Counted from the stretch's first letter, positions 12,672 through 23,655 are shown. The stretch is DNA of 64,000 bases from Albugo candida (GCA_905220665.1 CAJNAR010000160.1:124001-188000), one strand, 5' to 3'. A program made the numbers and translations. The notes: a model not told the origin generated them from the sequence alone.

Positions 12672-12960
12672 ATGTCAGCGTTGGGATACTGAAATCAGAA
12701 TCAGATTCACCTTTATTCATACAGTAATACCGGTACGTTTTCCGATTTTGTGGCTCTAGTATCGCGCATCAAACTGTATCCACTCGCTCCAAAGAATATT
12801 GTATCAAGTACGTATGCAACAATGCGTTTTTCTCACAATAAGTAAAGCTAACGCATACGATCACTGTGTCTAGTTCACGCGCGCAACCATAAAGTAGTGG
12901 ACATCTCTTTGAGGATTCATTTTTCTCTTCTCTACCGGGTATACGGTACGTCCACGCCGT

Positions 12961-12993
12961 CATGAGGTATCACATGTATACTTATACCTCATG
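12961..12993 (+). promoter_or_regulatory. Perfect 10-bp hairpin just upstream of transportin start
   Basis: CATGAGGTAT at 12,961-12,970 is matched by its exact reverse complement ATACCTCATG at 12,984-12,993, with a 13-nt loop. It ends 22 bases before the transportin ATG at 13,016, so it probably lies in the 5' leader or core promoter. A role in translation or protein binding is speculative. Confidence 0.45.
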
Positions 12994-13015
12994 TATGTAT
13001 AGTCGTCATACAAAA

Positions 13016-15822
13016 ATGAACGCAAATTGGCAGCCACAAAGCAATTTATTGGAGCAAGTTGTGAGCCTTTTAAAGGCGTATTTGATTCCAAACAACGACA
13101 TACAGCGTCAGAGTTATGAGCGCCTGCAACAATTCCAGCAAAATCTGGAATTCAACCTGTATTTAGTCCACATTTTATCAAACCAATCCTCTGAATTCAG
13201 CCCGGACATTCGACAACTGGCAGGCTTCTACTGAAACGCAATATCAAATCGCAAAATGTCGCAATATCTACCGGAAAAACAAGCGCACAAATGGAAATGC
13301 TCGCGTATATACGATCTCAAATCATTTGTATACTGGCTGATTCGAATCAAAGTATACGAAATACCGCCAGCTCATTGGTAACTACCTTTGTGTCTCAGTA
13401 TACGTTTATCGATGAATGGCCAGAATTGATGCCGGCGCTATTTCAATATCTTGAGCAACAGAACAATGTCGATGCGATTGCCGGGGCATTCAGTGCTCTG
13501 TGTAAGATCTGCGAAGACTCGGCTTCGAGATTAGAAAGCTCACCGACACGGCCGCTGAATAAACTGATACCGATATTACTGCAGTATTTTCATCATCCGA
13601 CATCTCAATTCCGCCAGGATGCTCTCAATTGTATCAATCATGTGCTCGTGTTCATGCCTGTGGGGCTGGTGATACATATGGAAGGCTTCTTACAGGGAAT
13701 ATCGAATCTCACGCAAGATGCAAACAATCAAGTGCGAAGATTGGTATGTAAAAGTATTGTCATATTACTGGAAGTCGGTGTGCAGTACCTTGCACCTCAT
13801 TTGGATCAGATCATTCAATTTATCTTACGAGCAAATGAAGACGACGATGAAGAAATCGCTATTGAAGCGTGTGAGTTTTGGGCGTCTTTTGTGGATCTAA
13901 AAGAGTTTAAAGATTTGAAGCCGATTTTACAACCTTATTTACCACGCGTTCTGCCGCTTTTATTCAGTAAAATGGTGTATTCGGAAGAAGATCTCGCTAC
14001 TTTTGAAGCAGAAGAACAACAGCAGAATGAAAGTGTTCCCGACAGACCTGAAGATATCAAACCGATTTTTCACAAAACTGTGAAGAAAGCAGATGGACAG
14101 ATCGAGTCGAGTCTCAAGCCACAATCAGTGGAGGCACAATGTACATCGGAGACGACCTTCAAAGGAGCTTGCGGAGTGACAAATGTTCATGTTGGAGACG
14201 ACTCAGAGGACGAAGATGATGAAGACGATGATGATGATGACTCTATGCTTCAATGGAATCTTCGTCGATGCTCTGCTGCAAGTCTAGATAACTTGGCCAA
14301 TGGGTACGGGAATCAAGTATTGCCAGTTTTATTGCCATTATTGCAAGAACGCTTATCACTCGATGGTCCTTGGCCTTTAGTGGAAAGTGGTATTCTCGCA
14401 TTAGGAGCTATTGCTGATGGATGTTATACAGGAATCACTCCTCATTTACCTCAGCTTTTCCCATTTCTGATGCAGAAACTCAACGATCCAGCGCCATTTA
14501 TTCGAAGTATTACTTGCTGGACACTGAGTCGATACGCTTCTTGGATCGTAGATCAAAGCAATCACGATCAATTTCTCAAGCCTTTGATGGAAGGAATGTT
14601 ACAACGCATCTTGGATCCGCATAAAAAGGTTCAAGAAGCCGCGTGTTCCGCCTTTTGCACTTTGGAAGAAGAAGCACGTGAAGATCTCATCCCGTACTTG
14701 GGCTTTATTCTCCAGACATTCATGTGTGCATTCGCAAAGTATCAAGCGAAAAACCTCCTCATTTTGTACGATGCGATTGGCACATTGGCAGATTCCGTCT
14801 CGAGTCATTTGAATGAGAAGGAGTTCATTGCGGTTTTAATGCCGCCACTACTTTCAAAATGGAACGAATTGGCTGACAATCGTCGTGAGATCCTTCCGCT
14901 TTTCGAGTGTTTGGCGTCTGTTGCCTCGGCTTTGGGTAATGGCTTTGAGGAATTCGCTTTGATCGTTTATGGGCGCTGTCAACGCATTGTGGAGAATGAA
15001 CTGATGGCTGATGCAATGTATGAGCAGAATCCAACTGATTGTGATGCTGGCGATCCTGAATTTCTAGTTTGCGCATTGGATCTGATCTCTGGAATTGTGG
15101 AAGGAATTCAGTGTCAATGTGAGGGGCTACTAATGGGGTCAAATATTCTGAACATTTTGGCGAATTGTATTCAGCATAGCACCTTGGATGTTCGCCAAAG
15201 TGCGATGGGTGTGATTGGTGATATTGCGAAATATGCACCAGCGATTTTGAAGCCAGGATTGGAGCAAATGATTCCGATATTGGTGCACAATATTGACCCG
15301 GAAATACCGACTGTATGTAACAATGCGAGTTGGTCAGTCGGGGAAATTGCGATGCAATTAAGAGGGGACATGGAGCCGTTTGTGCATGATATACTTACGA
15401 GATTGATTGGGATGATAAATCGACCGAAATTACCGCGAAATCTGATCGAAAATTGCGCGATTACGATTGGTCGATTGGGATACGTGTGTCCGCATCAAGT
15501 GGCACCGTACCTTAAAGAATTCGCGAAACCATGGTGTCGCGCATTGGCTCATTTAAATTCGATGGAGGAGAAGGAGGAATGTTTTTTGGGATTGTGTTAT
15601 GTGATTCAGGCGAATCCGAATGGTATTGTGGCAGACTTTGTGTATTTTTGTGGCGCAATAGCATCATTGCAAGGCCAAGAAATTGAGAATCAAGAACTAA
15701 AGCAGATGCTGTATCAATTGGTTCACAGCTTCAAGCAAAGTATGGGTGAAAATTGGGCGAATTACTTTGCTGCTTTCCCGAAAAGCCTACAAACTTTTTT
15801 AAGTACGTGTTTCCACATATGA
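13016..15822 (+). pseudogene. TNPO1: Transportin-1 (karyopherin beta-2), single-base frameshift
   Basis: A HEAT-repeat nuclear import receptor that carries PY-NLS cargoes such as hnRNP-type RNA-binding proteins through the nuclear pore and is released by Ran-GTP. The start ATG 13,016 fits the family N-terminus (short polar lead, then HEAT 1); an upstream in-frame ATG at 12,962 lies in a hairpin and is unlikely to be used. The rest matches transportin along its length: KICEDSA near 13,508, the acidic H8 loop (Asp/Glu run at 14,199-14,243), ITCWTLSRYA near 14,510, NKR-like VQEAACSAF near 14,628, CNNASW near 15,317 and ITIGRLGYVCP near 15,460. The tryptophans in ITCW and NASW correspond, as I recall, to human Trp460 and Trp730, which contact the NLS. 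The reading frame breaks at 13,223-13,225: the first frame stops at 13,232, while frame -1 continues the family sequence without loss to 15,822. Corrected length is about 935 residues, against 898 in human. The break may be a sequencing error, as the remaining 865 codons are intact. Confidence 0.95.
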
Positions 15823-16074
15823 AGCGTACTTGTAGGAATTTAGTATAGGAATTAGTATAGGAATAGGAAATCGGACCGGCACAGCGTAGAGGGGTAAACC
15901 ATCATAGTTACTTGACTTAGTATAAGTCTACACAGGTACCTGCAAGATTGTTTGCACCACATCTTCAACCCTTTTGACGTGATGTGGCAAAATATGTCAC
16001 ACAATTTTCTTGCTGCTCCTTTTCGTAGAAAAAAGTAACAAATTGCTGAATTCGTTTTGATAATTCGAATTCGA
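15823..16074. other. Intergenic spacer after transportin
   Basis: About 250 bases between transportin and the next plus-strand gene. It begins with a short repeated motif (TAGTATAGGAATTAGTATAGGAA, interrupted copies) and holds no gene. It presumably contains the transportin 3' end and the next promoter. Confidence 0.5.
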
Positions 16075-16929
16075 ATGAAGAAAAACGATTACTATAAAGT
16101 TACCACAATATTAGATTTAAAAGGGTCAGTCAGAACGAGTAAAATCGGGCAACGTACAGTCTGCGTTCCGTTCCTGGTACCTCATTCTGTAATTATCAAC
16201 CGAAAGAGAAGAATGCTTGTATCGACAGTAATTGGGATACTTACGATTTTATTGGTGGTTCTTACTGTCTTCATTTATCTATTTATAAAAATCGTGCTTT
16301 GGGTATCTATTCCTCTAAGCCTTCTTTTGTGTGTGATTTGTGTGAGTATAATATGGGTATACATCTTGCGTTCCATGCGTGCGAAGGGATACTATACGTG
16401 CACTCAGATACTTATGGAAGATAGAGTCGTGCCACCTTCCAATTCTTCAAGCACAGTGGACGCTACAGGTATGCTTGGCTCACATGCACGGTATCGAAAG
16501 CCCAAAATACGCGAGCATCGCTTTCTCCAGAATGCACACAGTATACTTGTATCGACCAAGTCTACAAAATCATATGAGAGTGAAGTATCAACGACGGAAT
16601 CAGAAGATGATTCTGAGGATGCAAGTGTGACGGACCCGAATCTGAGTCGCAGTTTTACGCTTCCAGCTGATTTTGTACGACGTCGCGCGCATTCGCAAGG
16701 CCGTCCTCTTCACAGCAAACACCTGAAAAGAACATCACTTTGTAAAATGGATTCTACACGCGTCTATGGAACCATACGGAAACGAGCTGCAACCTGTCTT
16801 GAAACCAGCGCTCCATTATCTCGGAATAGATGTCATGGTAGTCGTGCTTTGGAAAAGGGAGACGTATACATCGGTAATTTTCGGAATTCTACAATTGTCC
16901 CTCGCGAGCGGTTTAATCGCTTCTCATGA
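16075..16929 (+). CDS. Two-pass membrane protein, Ser-rich cytoplasmic tail
   Basis: The frame is open from a TTG at 16,057, but the first ATG, at 16,075, gives a natural start (MKKNDYY) and 284 residues. Residues ~45-100 contain two long hydrophobic segments separated by a short break (LLVVLTVFIYLFIKIVL, then IPLSLLLCVICVSIIWVYIL), flanked by basic residues (RKRR before, RSMRAKG after), consistent with a helical hairpin. The remaining two-thirds is hydrophilic, with an acidic Ser/Thr cluster (TTESEDDSEDASVTD, ~residues 180-195) followed by basic patches, suggesting a phosphorylatable soluble tail. No known domain is recognised. It lies 145 bp past a small spacer downstream of transportin and converges with the minus-strand Bora-like gene, leaving only 68 bp between stop codons. 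Confidence 0.7.
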   Translation: MKKNDYYKVTTILDLKGSVRTSKIGQRTVCVPFLVPHSVIINRKRRMLVSTVIGILTILLVVLTVFIYLFIKIVLWVSIPLSLLLCVICVSIIWVYILRSMRAKGYYTCTQILMEDRVVPPSNSSSTVDATGMLGSHARYRKPKIREHRFLQNAHSILVSTKSTKSYESEVSTTESEDDSEDASVTDPNLSRSFTLPADFVRRRAHSQGRPLHSKHLKRTSLCKMDSTRVYGTIRKRAATCLETSAPLSRNRCHGSRALEKGDVYIGNFRNSTIVPRERFNRFS

Positions 16930-16997
16930 AGCTGCTCGTGCCTTTACTTGGGTATTTTAACTACTTTGGTAGTACTGGATAGTGTGGACACGCCATT

Positions 16998-17963
16998 TTA
17001 ACCATTTGATGTCGAATTCAGGGCATTTTTGGCGATGGAAATGTCTCTCGGCGATGGAAAGGATTGGCCGGAAAGTCCATTTGATCCTGTCATGCCTTTA
17101 TCCCTGATCGTGGTGAATGAGCAGGTCGAGGAAGCAAACTCGAAGCTTTTGTTTTCTTCATTTTGCAAAGTGATTTGTGATGGATCTTCGAGTAATGATA
17201 CCGAATGGAGCGAGGTCACATGAAGATCAGTTTTTTCCACGAATTCAACGTTAGAACCTTGCTTTCCTTTCGTTTCCGATCGATTGGTTTTTCTACAAAT
17301 CGCTGGTGAAACAATCGAATCATTTGATAAAGTTCTTGAGTTTCTTGTCTTTTGTTCGTCTTCTCGACTGTTGTAGATAGGCGATAGAGGACACCCAAAA
17401 AGATCATTTCTCGCAGTGCATTTCTTTTCACGGACAGAAAGCTGAAATCGATTCATTTTCACATGACGATCTTTCACGTGTGTTTGATATGTCACAATTG
17501 CCTCCTGGCAACGCGTGTGTAATTGATTCGGAGCGTACCTTTCCTCAAAATGCCACATGGTTGGCGATACAGTGGTTGAAACTTGTACCGAAGGCTCTTC
17601 CTGAAACAGCTTTCGTGCAATAGGATCTTCGTGCTGAGCGCTTTCAGAGGGTAAAACTACTTCATTTTGATCTGTTTTCTGTTCGGTAAGAGGTGAGAAC
17701 TCGACAGGATTCATTGCTGATAGCGTATCGATACTCCAAGAGAGTTGTGTTACAGTCTGTTCAGTTATGTTCGTGTGGGAGGACCGATGTCGTGGGGTTT
17801 CGAATGTATTGGAGTCGGCGATTGGATCGTATTGTAAGGAAACTTCGAATGAGGGAAAGTTGTCACGTTTTACATTATTTTCGAATGGATTTTTGAATGA
17901 TTCAATGGCATTTTGAGAGCTGAAAGGAGATATACTCGCCGTCGTTTCAGTATCATGCGCCAT
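16998..17963 (-). CDS. Bora-like (aurora borealis) Aurora-A activator candidate
   Basis: A 321-residue, low-complexity, Ser/Thr-rich protein starting at the ATG complementary to 17,961-17,963. Near the N-terminus it has NPFEN (residues ~25-29) and then WSIDTLSAMNPVEFSP (~75-90). In the animal Bora family an NPFE segment is followed by a W-S/N-I-D-x-L-A-x-L-N-P motif; that pairing, in this order, is the basis for the call. Bora binds and activates Aurora A so that it phosphorylates Polo-like kinase 1 at mitotic entry. Several Ser-Pro sites (SPFSS, FSPLT, VSPTMW, LSPIY, VSPAI, PSPRD) would suit cyclin-dependent kinase control, also typical of Bora. The rest is predicted to be disordered. The match covers only short motifs, so function is inferred; an unrelated disordered protein remains possible. 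Confidence 0.5.
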   Translation of the reverse strand: MAHDTETTASISPFSSQNAIESFKNPFENNVKRDNFPSFEVSLQYDPIADSNTFETPRHRSSHTNITEQTVTQLSWSIDTLSAMNPVEFSPLTEQKTDQNEVVLPSESAQHEDPIARKLFQEEPSVQVSTTVSPTMWHFEERYAPNQLHTRCQEAIVTYQTHVKDRHVKMNRFQLSVREKKCTARNDLFGCPLSPIYNSREDEQKTRNSRTLSNDSIVSPAICRKTNRSETKGKQGSNVEFVEKTDLHVTSLHSVSLLEDPSQITLQNEENKSFEFASSTCSFTTIRDKGMTGSNGLSGQSFPSPRDISIAKNALNSTSNG

Positions 17964-18722
17964 GTAGAGCCGTTAATAAAGTGGACCACACTATGGCAAC
18001 AAAATATTGTACAGAAAGGTACCCGCTGCATGAAAAAAAAGTCAACTCTTTGTGGCTGTCGTAAGCTGCTTTACTGCAGCTAGAGCTCACGAATCTAAGT
18101 AGAACAATTGATATTCTTATGCACGGTTTCAATTGACCCAAGCTCACAGAAAACGTTTGATTTGTGTGCAACACACAGGATCAGATGTATGGCTGATTAG
18201 TTGGAAGTTCAAAGAGGGACAAACTCGATTGCCTTGAGTCGGGGAGTCCAGCTTAAGACCGTATGGTCTCAGTGTTCCAATTAGATATATAGTTGGAGCC
18301 AGTAGTGTCTCATATAACGTAATTTTTAGTGTGATTCATTCAAACGCGATGTAGGAAGATTGTTACTCAAAGTACGTGTCAATGTCATCATCGCGCGAGC
18401 ATCGCTGAGAATGATATGTTTGGGCTCACTTATGGAGCTAGAGATAATTATCAAAGCAAAAGGCTGCAAGGGTGAGCTTATTTTTACATGAACGCTTCTT
18501 GCACGGAATATTTTGGTTCGTAAACTACAAAGCACTTTGTATAGTTGAGTGTGCAGTCCTTCCAATTCGACCGTCTTTTTCCTACAAAATCAAAGAATTC
18601 CTTATTCTTGGAATTAGCGATTCCTCACACAAGATACAGAGAAAATGATCCAAATTGTATTATTATGGATTTGGTCAGAAATATATATGAATCTTACAAA
18701 AAAAGCTTCCATCCAATGAGAA
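17964..18722. other. Divergent promoter region
   Basis: About 760 bases between the minus-strand Bora-like gene and the plus-strand acidic-protein gene, so both promoters probably lie here. Open frames inside it are short and unsupported. No repeats or TATA-like elements stand out. Confidence 0.4.
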
Positions 18723-20108
18723 ATGACAACAATTGCAAAGTATATCTCGCGATTTAGACATGATTCGCCACGCTCACGGCGAGAAAGAAGAATGGAATGT
18801 GATTTAAATGATATCAAAAAAGATTTCTGGTGGATAAATGATCTGAGAGGTCAATTAGACGGTGAGAGAAGGGCAGAATTGTCCAAAAAAGCGTCATATA
18901 TATCGTCCGAGTCGGATAAATCCGCCACAAGAGACGATAGACAGATCATTTTAGAAGCGCTTGAAAATACACACCCCGCTTCTTTATACAAATTACATAT
19001 TGGCGACAATCAAAAGGGCGATAAAGATGATTTAGCAGAGTTGAAAGATCCACCACCAAACGCAGAATCAGAACAAGAATCCTCGGAATCAGAAATACCA
19101 TCAGACTCAGAAATGTCATCAGATCCAGAAATATTGTCAGAATCAGATTGTGCTTCTCTTTTATCTGATGGCGAGCCGACGACTTCTTTGCCTCTCTCGG
19201 CAGAGATGGAAGAAGACGCAGAGAAAGTGATAGAGCGAGTGAGAAAACGTCTCGGTCTTTTCTGCTCTCACGCAGCAATCTCACTCGCAAACAATCAATT
19301 TACCACGTACTGGGAATCAGAACACCAATTCAGTCTGAAAGCTGATCGCATCAACTCGAACAATTCGCCTTCTATACATCACATGAGGCCTTGTGTTTGT
19401 CAGTCTTCAAACAGTTATTCGGTCGAAACGATGGAAGAGACATCAAGCGTTGATGCAACCCGTCACCAACCTACAGCCGCCATTCACGGTCGTAAATGGA
19501 AGCAGGTGGTCGAAGGTTCTCAGAATGAGGACATGGAAGATTGCTGTGCGAGGCCTGAAATCCATCAGGAAAGATCAGACTCCGAATTGGATGCGATGCG
19601 AAACACTTTCGTCGTCATTGATTCCTCTGTACAAACAGATGAGCAAGTCGATGCACAAGTCACAGAATCAAAGTGTATGGACGACAGTGCGGTTGAATGT
19701 GTACCACCTGAAATCAAGGATGATAGCAATACTGACATATGGTCACAAGAAATTGAGAAAAAGGAAGCACAAGATGTTACGGTCATGGACACATTGGATA
19801 CATTGGTCAATGATGTCGTACGCTCCTGGAGGACGCAGAATTCCCCCAACATCCATTCCGACACGAAAAACAAATTGTATGTGAATGTTTGTCATACGGA
19901 AGAAATAAGTGACTGTCTATCTGATGGAAGCTGCAAGCCGAATAAGGATCACGTGGAATATGACTCGGATGCTGTACATGAAATGCTGACTCATGACCCA
20001 GTGATTAGAGAATTACAACAATTACTACTGATTTATAAGCATGCACTATTACGTCTAAGCAGCGGGTCAGTAACTACCGTAACTCGTACAAATGATGAGA
20101 TGTTATGA
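18723..20108 (+). CDS. Acidic, Ser-rich protein with N-terminal RFRH...DFWW motif
   Basis: An uninterrupted 461-codon frame from ATG 18,723. The N-terminus (residues 1-40) is basic and structured-looking, with I-x-x-Y-I-x-R-F-R-H, then SPRSRRER and DFWW. This spacing faintly recalls a motif in animal PROSER3-like proteins, but I could not check it. Residues ~95-170 are a Ser/Glu/Asp-rich tract with repeated SESE/SDSE/SDPE units. A short helical, charged stretch follows (VIERVRKRLGL, ~180-190). The remainder is acidic and probably disordered, with a final Leu-rich helix (IRELQQLLLIYKHALLRLS) close to the end. No signal peptide, membrane segment or catalytic motif. Function unknown; a scaffold or phospho-regulated adaptor would fit the composition. 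Confidence 0.75.
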   Translation: MTTIAKYISRFRHDSPRSRRERRMECDLNDIKKDFWWINDLRGQLDGERRAELSKKASYISSESDKSATRDDRQIILEALENTHPASLYKLHIGDNQKGDKDDLAELKDPPPNAESEQESSESEIPSDSEMSSDPEILSESDCASLLSDGEPTTSLPLSAEMEEDAEKVIERVRKRLGLFCSHAAISLANNQFTTYWESEHQFSLKADRINSNNSPSIHHMRPCVCQSSNSYSVETMEETSSVDATRHQPTAAIHGRKWKQVVEGSQNEDMEDCCARPEIHQERSDSELDAMRNTFVVIDSSVQTDEQVDAQVTESKCMDDSAVECVPPEIKDDSNTDIWSQEIEKKEAQDVTVMDTLDTLVNDVVRSWRTQNSPNIHSDTKNKLYVNVCHTEEISDCLSDGSCKPNKDHVEYDSDAVHEMLTHDPVIRELQQLLLIYKHALLRLSSGSVTTVTRTNDEML

Positions 20109-20558
20109 TTATCGTCGACTAGGCGTCGACACTGCAGCTTGGATCGGATCTCATCCTCCCTATAGTCATATATGACACCTCCACATTCCATTTATGTCGA
20201 GAAAGTTTGTTCCCTCATCCGGTCGTACGCGTCGGCCATCTTTGCCTGTAGCTATTATCTGACAGTAGACTTTGCTCTGAGTAAGACTTTTGCGTAGCAG
20301 ACGTGGCTCTGATTAGATTTAAAGTGTGAGACATTTCACTGACGACGTGGTACTTCCGCAAGAAAAGAATCAAGCACAGCGAGCGTATGCGTAAATATTA
20401 CATTGTATAAATTGATATCCGGTAATAGTTGTATCCGGTTGAATTGCAGTAGTGTTAAGAAGGACTCGCCACATCTAATAACTTTGCATAATGAATTCAA
20501 CAGCCTCATTTTATCTGCTGGCTGAAATTGTCGTGGAATCGCATGGAATCGACTAAAC

Positions 20559-21305
20559 GTGCACTCACTTTTCCAAATACTGTCGAGTTTCCACCCTGAT
20601 ATTGGAGCTTATGAATTTGATGATTCGTCTTTCGTCCGAATCTTCGCAGTCGTCGCTTATATGCTATTTAGCTCGAGCTGTCAGCACTTTGTATGGGGTA
20701 CAGAAACAGGAGAACATGAAGACCGACCCCCGGTTCGCATTCGTTCAGCTAAACCTAAGTCGAAAGTGTTCAAGGAATTCCTTTCGCAAGCCTGGATGGA
20801 TTTGTGTGTTCTTGAAGCTCTACTAGAAAATAACGCTGTATTAAGTCGTCACTGCGAGGGTAACAACGCAGAGCCTCTTTTCAACTTTGTTATGAATTCC
20901 AATCTACTTCTCTTGTGGAATTGATGTAGCTTTGTCCAATGTATGGAGTCAGCAAGTAGCAAAATGAAAGATTGGTCTGCGCAACTCCAAATGTTCCTGA
21001 AGAAGCATGAAAACCGTGGCAAAGCAACAAGCAAAGCTAAGGATGATCGTCTGAACCAAATCTTGGTGAAAATTCTTGAACATGATACAATCATTCATAT
21101 GATCAAGGATATCAACGCTATGACATCTCAAGTCAAAACAGCTGCTGAAGAGGTTGTTTCTGCGCGAATACGTGCCTTTGCCCAAACATTTAGCAGGTAT
21201 GCCTACTTATGCATGCAAATTTGGAACGTGTAGTGACGTTATAGCTTCGTTCTCGAAGAATTCGCAAACTATAAGCTCCGACGCCCAAATGTACGCCTAA
21301 CATGA
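20559..21305 (+). CDS. Small three-exon gene of unknown function
   Basis: Read straight through, this tract has an in-frame stop at 20,922-20,924. Splicing from GTAACA at 20,860 to CAG at 20,952 (93 nt) removes it and keeps the frame. A second intron from GTATGC at 21,197 to TATAG at 21,244 (48 nt) leads to a final exon ending at TGA 21,303-21,305. The spliced product is helical and charged: a KPKSKVFKEFL segment, then SSKMKDWSAQLQMFL, then NAMTSQVKTAAEEVV and a closing LEEFANYKLRRP. The true 5' end is unresolved: the frame begins at a GTG at 20,559, a separate ATG at 20,543 is in another frame, and a further upstream intron is possible. No family recognised. The consistent phase and canonical borders argue for a real gene. 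Confidence 0.5.
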
Positions 21306-23655
21306 ATGTGAAACCGTGACGTGTATTACAATTCCTGCATGAGCCTAGTCCATATGTGACGATCGTCAGGTATATTGCCCAAGTGTACTGCTGCTGGATC
21401 GCCTTTCACCATTTCCTGGCATTACGCTTTAACATAGACTGGCGATGCGAGATAAAACACTTTGTGAGTTTAAATTGACTTCCAAAGCCATAGGCGATGG
21501 GTCTTGAATGATTTAGATGGCAGATGAGATGATCTTCTCAGCTGTGAAATGGGTATCTTCGTAGATTTTCACCTGGACAAGTCCAAGACGGTTTGCCTAC
21601 CTTCGAGCGGAAGCAGAGTTCGAAACTTGGTCGGATGCGAAATTCGATCAGTAGAATTCGTGACTGCTGCCGAAAGTAGAAGTCATAAGCACTTGGTCCA
21701 GCAGCATCAGATTTCAACAGGGCTAATTTTATGTTGAAGTAGATGCGGTTTCCAACAAGCACTTTTTGATCGCCTCGCCATGCCCATGCCCTGCGACTAT
21801 ACACTGCTTGATCATAATGAGGCTTAGAATAAGTCTTGATTGATTTGCTTCGATGATGTACACTTGAGACTATAACAGGAAGGACTGAATATCAAAGTAG
21901 AAGGCAAAGACAAGAACAGCATTGATAAGTATGAAAAAAGCCGGCTATCATTAGAAACCAGGGCGTTTCGTTGGTTTCTTCAGACATTCCTTCGACCAGC
22001 GAGAGGAGACGGGTCGAGAATAAAAATATCTGCTACACAAGAATATCAGTAGTCCTCTATCAAGGCCCAACACGTGCATAGTGTGGCTTCAGGCATTGTT
22101 TATCATTGGCGTTGGTTCCATACACTCTATTCCCTTTGACAGATCTTATGACCCGGTACAGCCACGGAATGTGTTTGTCTGAGTTTGATTGCATGAATTA
22201 GAAGCTGCTGGGGCATCGAATAAAATGGTCGTACCTATCCATACGTTCCTGAGATGACACCGATCACGCTTCTGCGCTTCTTGGGCTGCAATACGAGGGC
22301 TGACTTAAAAGCGACTTCTTCCCTGAACATGCACTTCACTCATGCAGGAAGACGCTGACAAAATTGGCTATTGAGTGTTTATATATTATTGTTTCGACAA
22401 CATCGATTCATATCACTCGCAATGTGATTTTCATAAGGTATGATGCCACTTGGCTCATGCTCATGATCGTGCTCTTACTTATAGCACTATCATCAAATTC
22501 AAGCTTGTCGAAAACATACTCATTTCTTACGGCTGATGGGCCAGACGGATGAAATGGCCACCACTGTGGCATGGAGAGTGTGCTCGTATTCCTCCATCTA
22601 CAAAATGACCGCGTTGAAGACCTGACGATGGTTAAAGGGATCGTCATCAGAGACGCATTCGCGCGAAGGCGTCCATTTCAGCATTCAAGATACTTCGATA
22701 CGGATAATCCGAAAGCACGAATACTGAATGTGGCATCCAACTTATCTCTACAACTCAACGCCACTTTGACAAGCTTTTTATGAATATAAATCAACTTCGT
22801 ATCGTCGTCTTTGGGTTTCCTTTGAAAGGTTGAATCAGGTACTATATCGACTGATTCGTCAATAGTGCAATGTACTTTGAAAGTGACAAACTTCAACACA
22901 TGAAAGCACGTCGCAAGAATCAAAATGTGCGTACACGAAGAGGGCTTTCGTTATCATACTATCAAAATCGCTTTTGTAGAATCAACAAGTTGTGGCTCTC
23001 TGTGTCAGTAATACGATTCCGCGGTAGGAATAAAAAGGGGGTTGAAAAAAATGGAGTCGTCTAGACAAGCGATTCGATCACGAGGAAAACGTCACAAGTA
23101 GGGTTCTTCCAAAACGTTACTTCACACCGCACGACCACTAAGCCAACCAAATATATGGCCAACCAATTCAGCTTGTGGAAGACAAAACCCGGATGACAGA
23201 AAAGCTAACAGAATTGACCGCTTATATCGCAGACGAAACCTGTGATGAAGTTTCTTTGTAGTCTGTAAGAATACACCTGCATCGACAAATGTATGGAAAA
23301 TGGTAATGCTGAGGAAAGCCGGGTTTGCAAAAAGGGACGAAGGATTGACGATATCTACCGCAAGGAGACAATGATAAGTAAATGGGGCACATGCATGTCC
23401 TTGGGCAATAAAGACGCGAGACAGATGATCATTATTGCACGCCGTCCACTTTTCAGCACAGAGGTGTCTCCTCTACTCATTTGGTCGACACAAAGCGAAT
23501 AAAATGACCACGTGGGGCTGAGAAACCTAGCTGAAACAAGGAGCAATAAGGTGATAATTGGACACGATGCTATTTCAGAATTCGACTCAAAAATACAAAA
23601 ATATCGGAACAAGGAAACTACGTACGATGTCAAGCTACTTGGTACAACGACTCCC
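21306..23655. other. Interval without a supported gene
   Basis: Scattered short frames only. One plus-strand frame from ATG 22,457 to TGA 22,552 encodes 31 residues with a strongly hydrophobic, signal-peptide-like start (MLMIVLLLIALSS), then stops. It could be the first exon of an unrecognised secreted-protein gene or chance. Nothing else is supportable. The interval presumably includes the 3' end of the transporter gene on the minus strand. Confidence 0.35.

Noticed and set aside
12962..13015. Upstream in-frame ATG as the transportin start
   Set aside because: It adds 18 residues (Tyr/Met-rich) not seen in the family and lies in a hairpin. ATG 13,016 matches the conserved N-terminus.
13218..13240. 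Programmed -1 ribosomal frameshift in transportin
   Set aside because: No X-XXY-YYZ slippery heptamer at GGCTTC and no evident downstream stimulator. A single missing base is simpler.
16057..16074. TTG start for the membrane protein
   Set aside because: An ATG six codons later gives a normal eukaryotic start.
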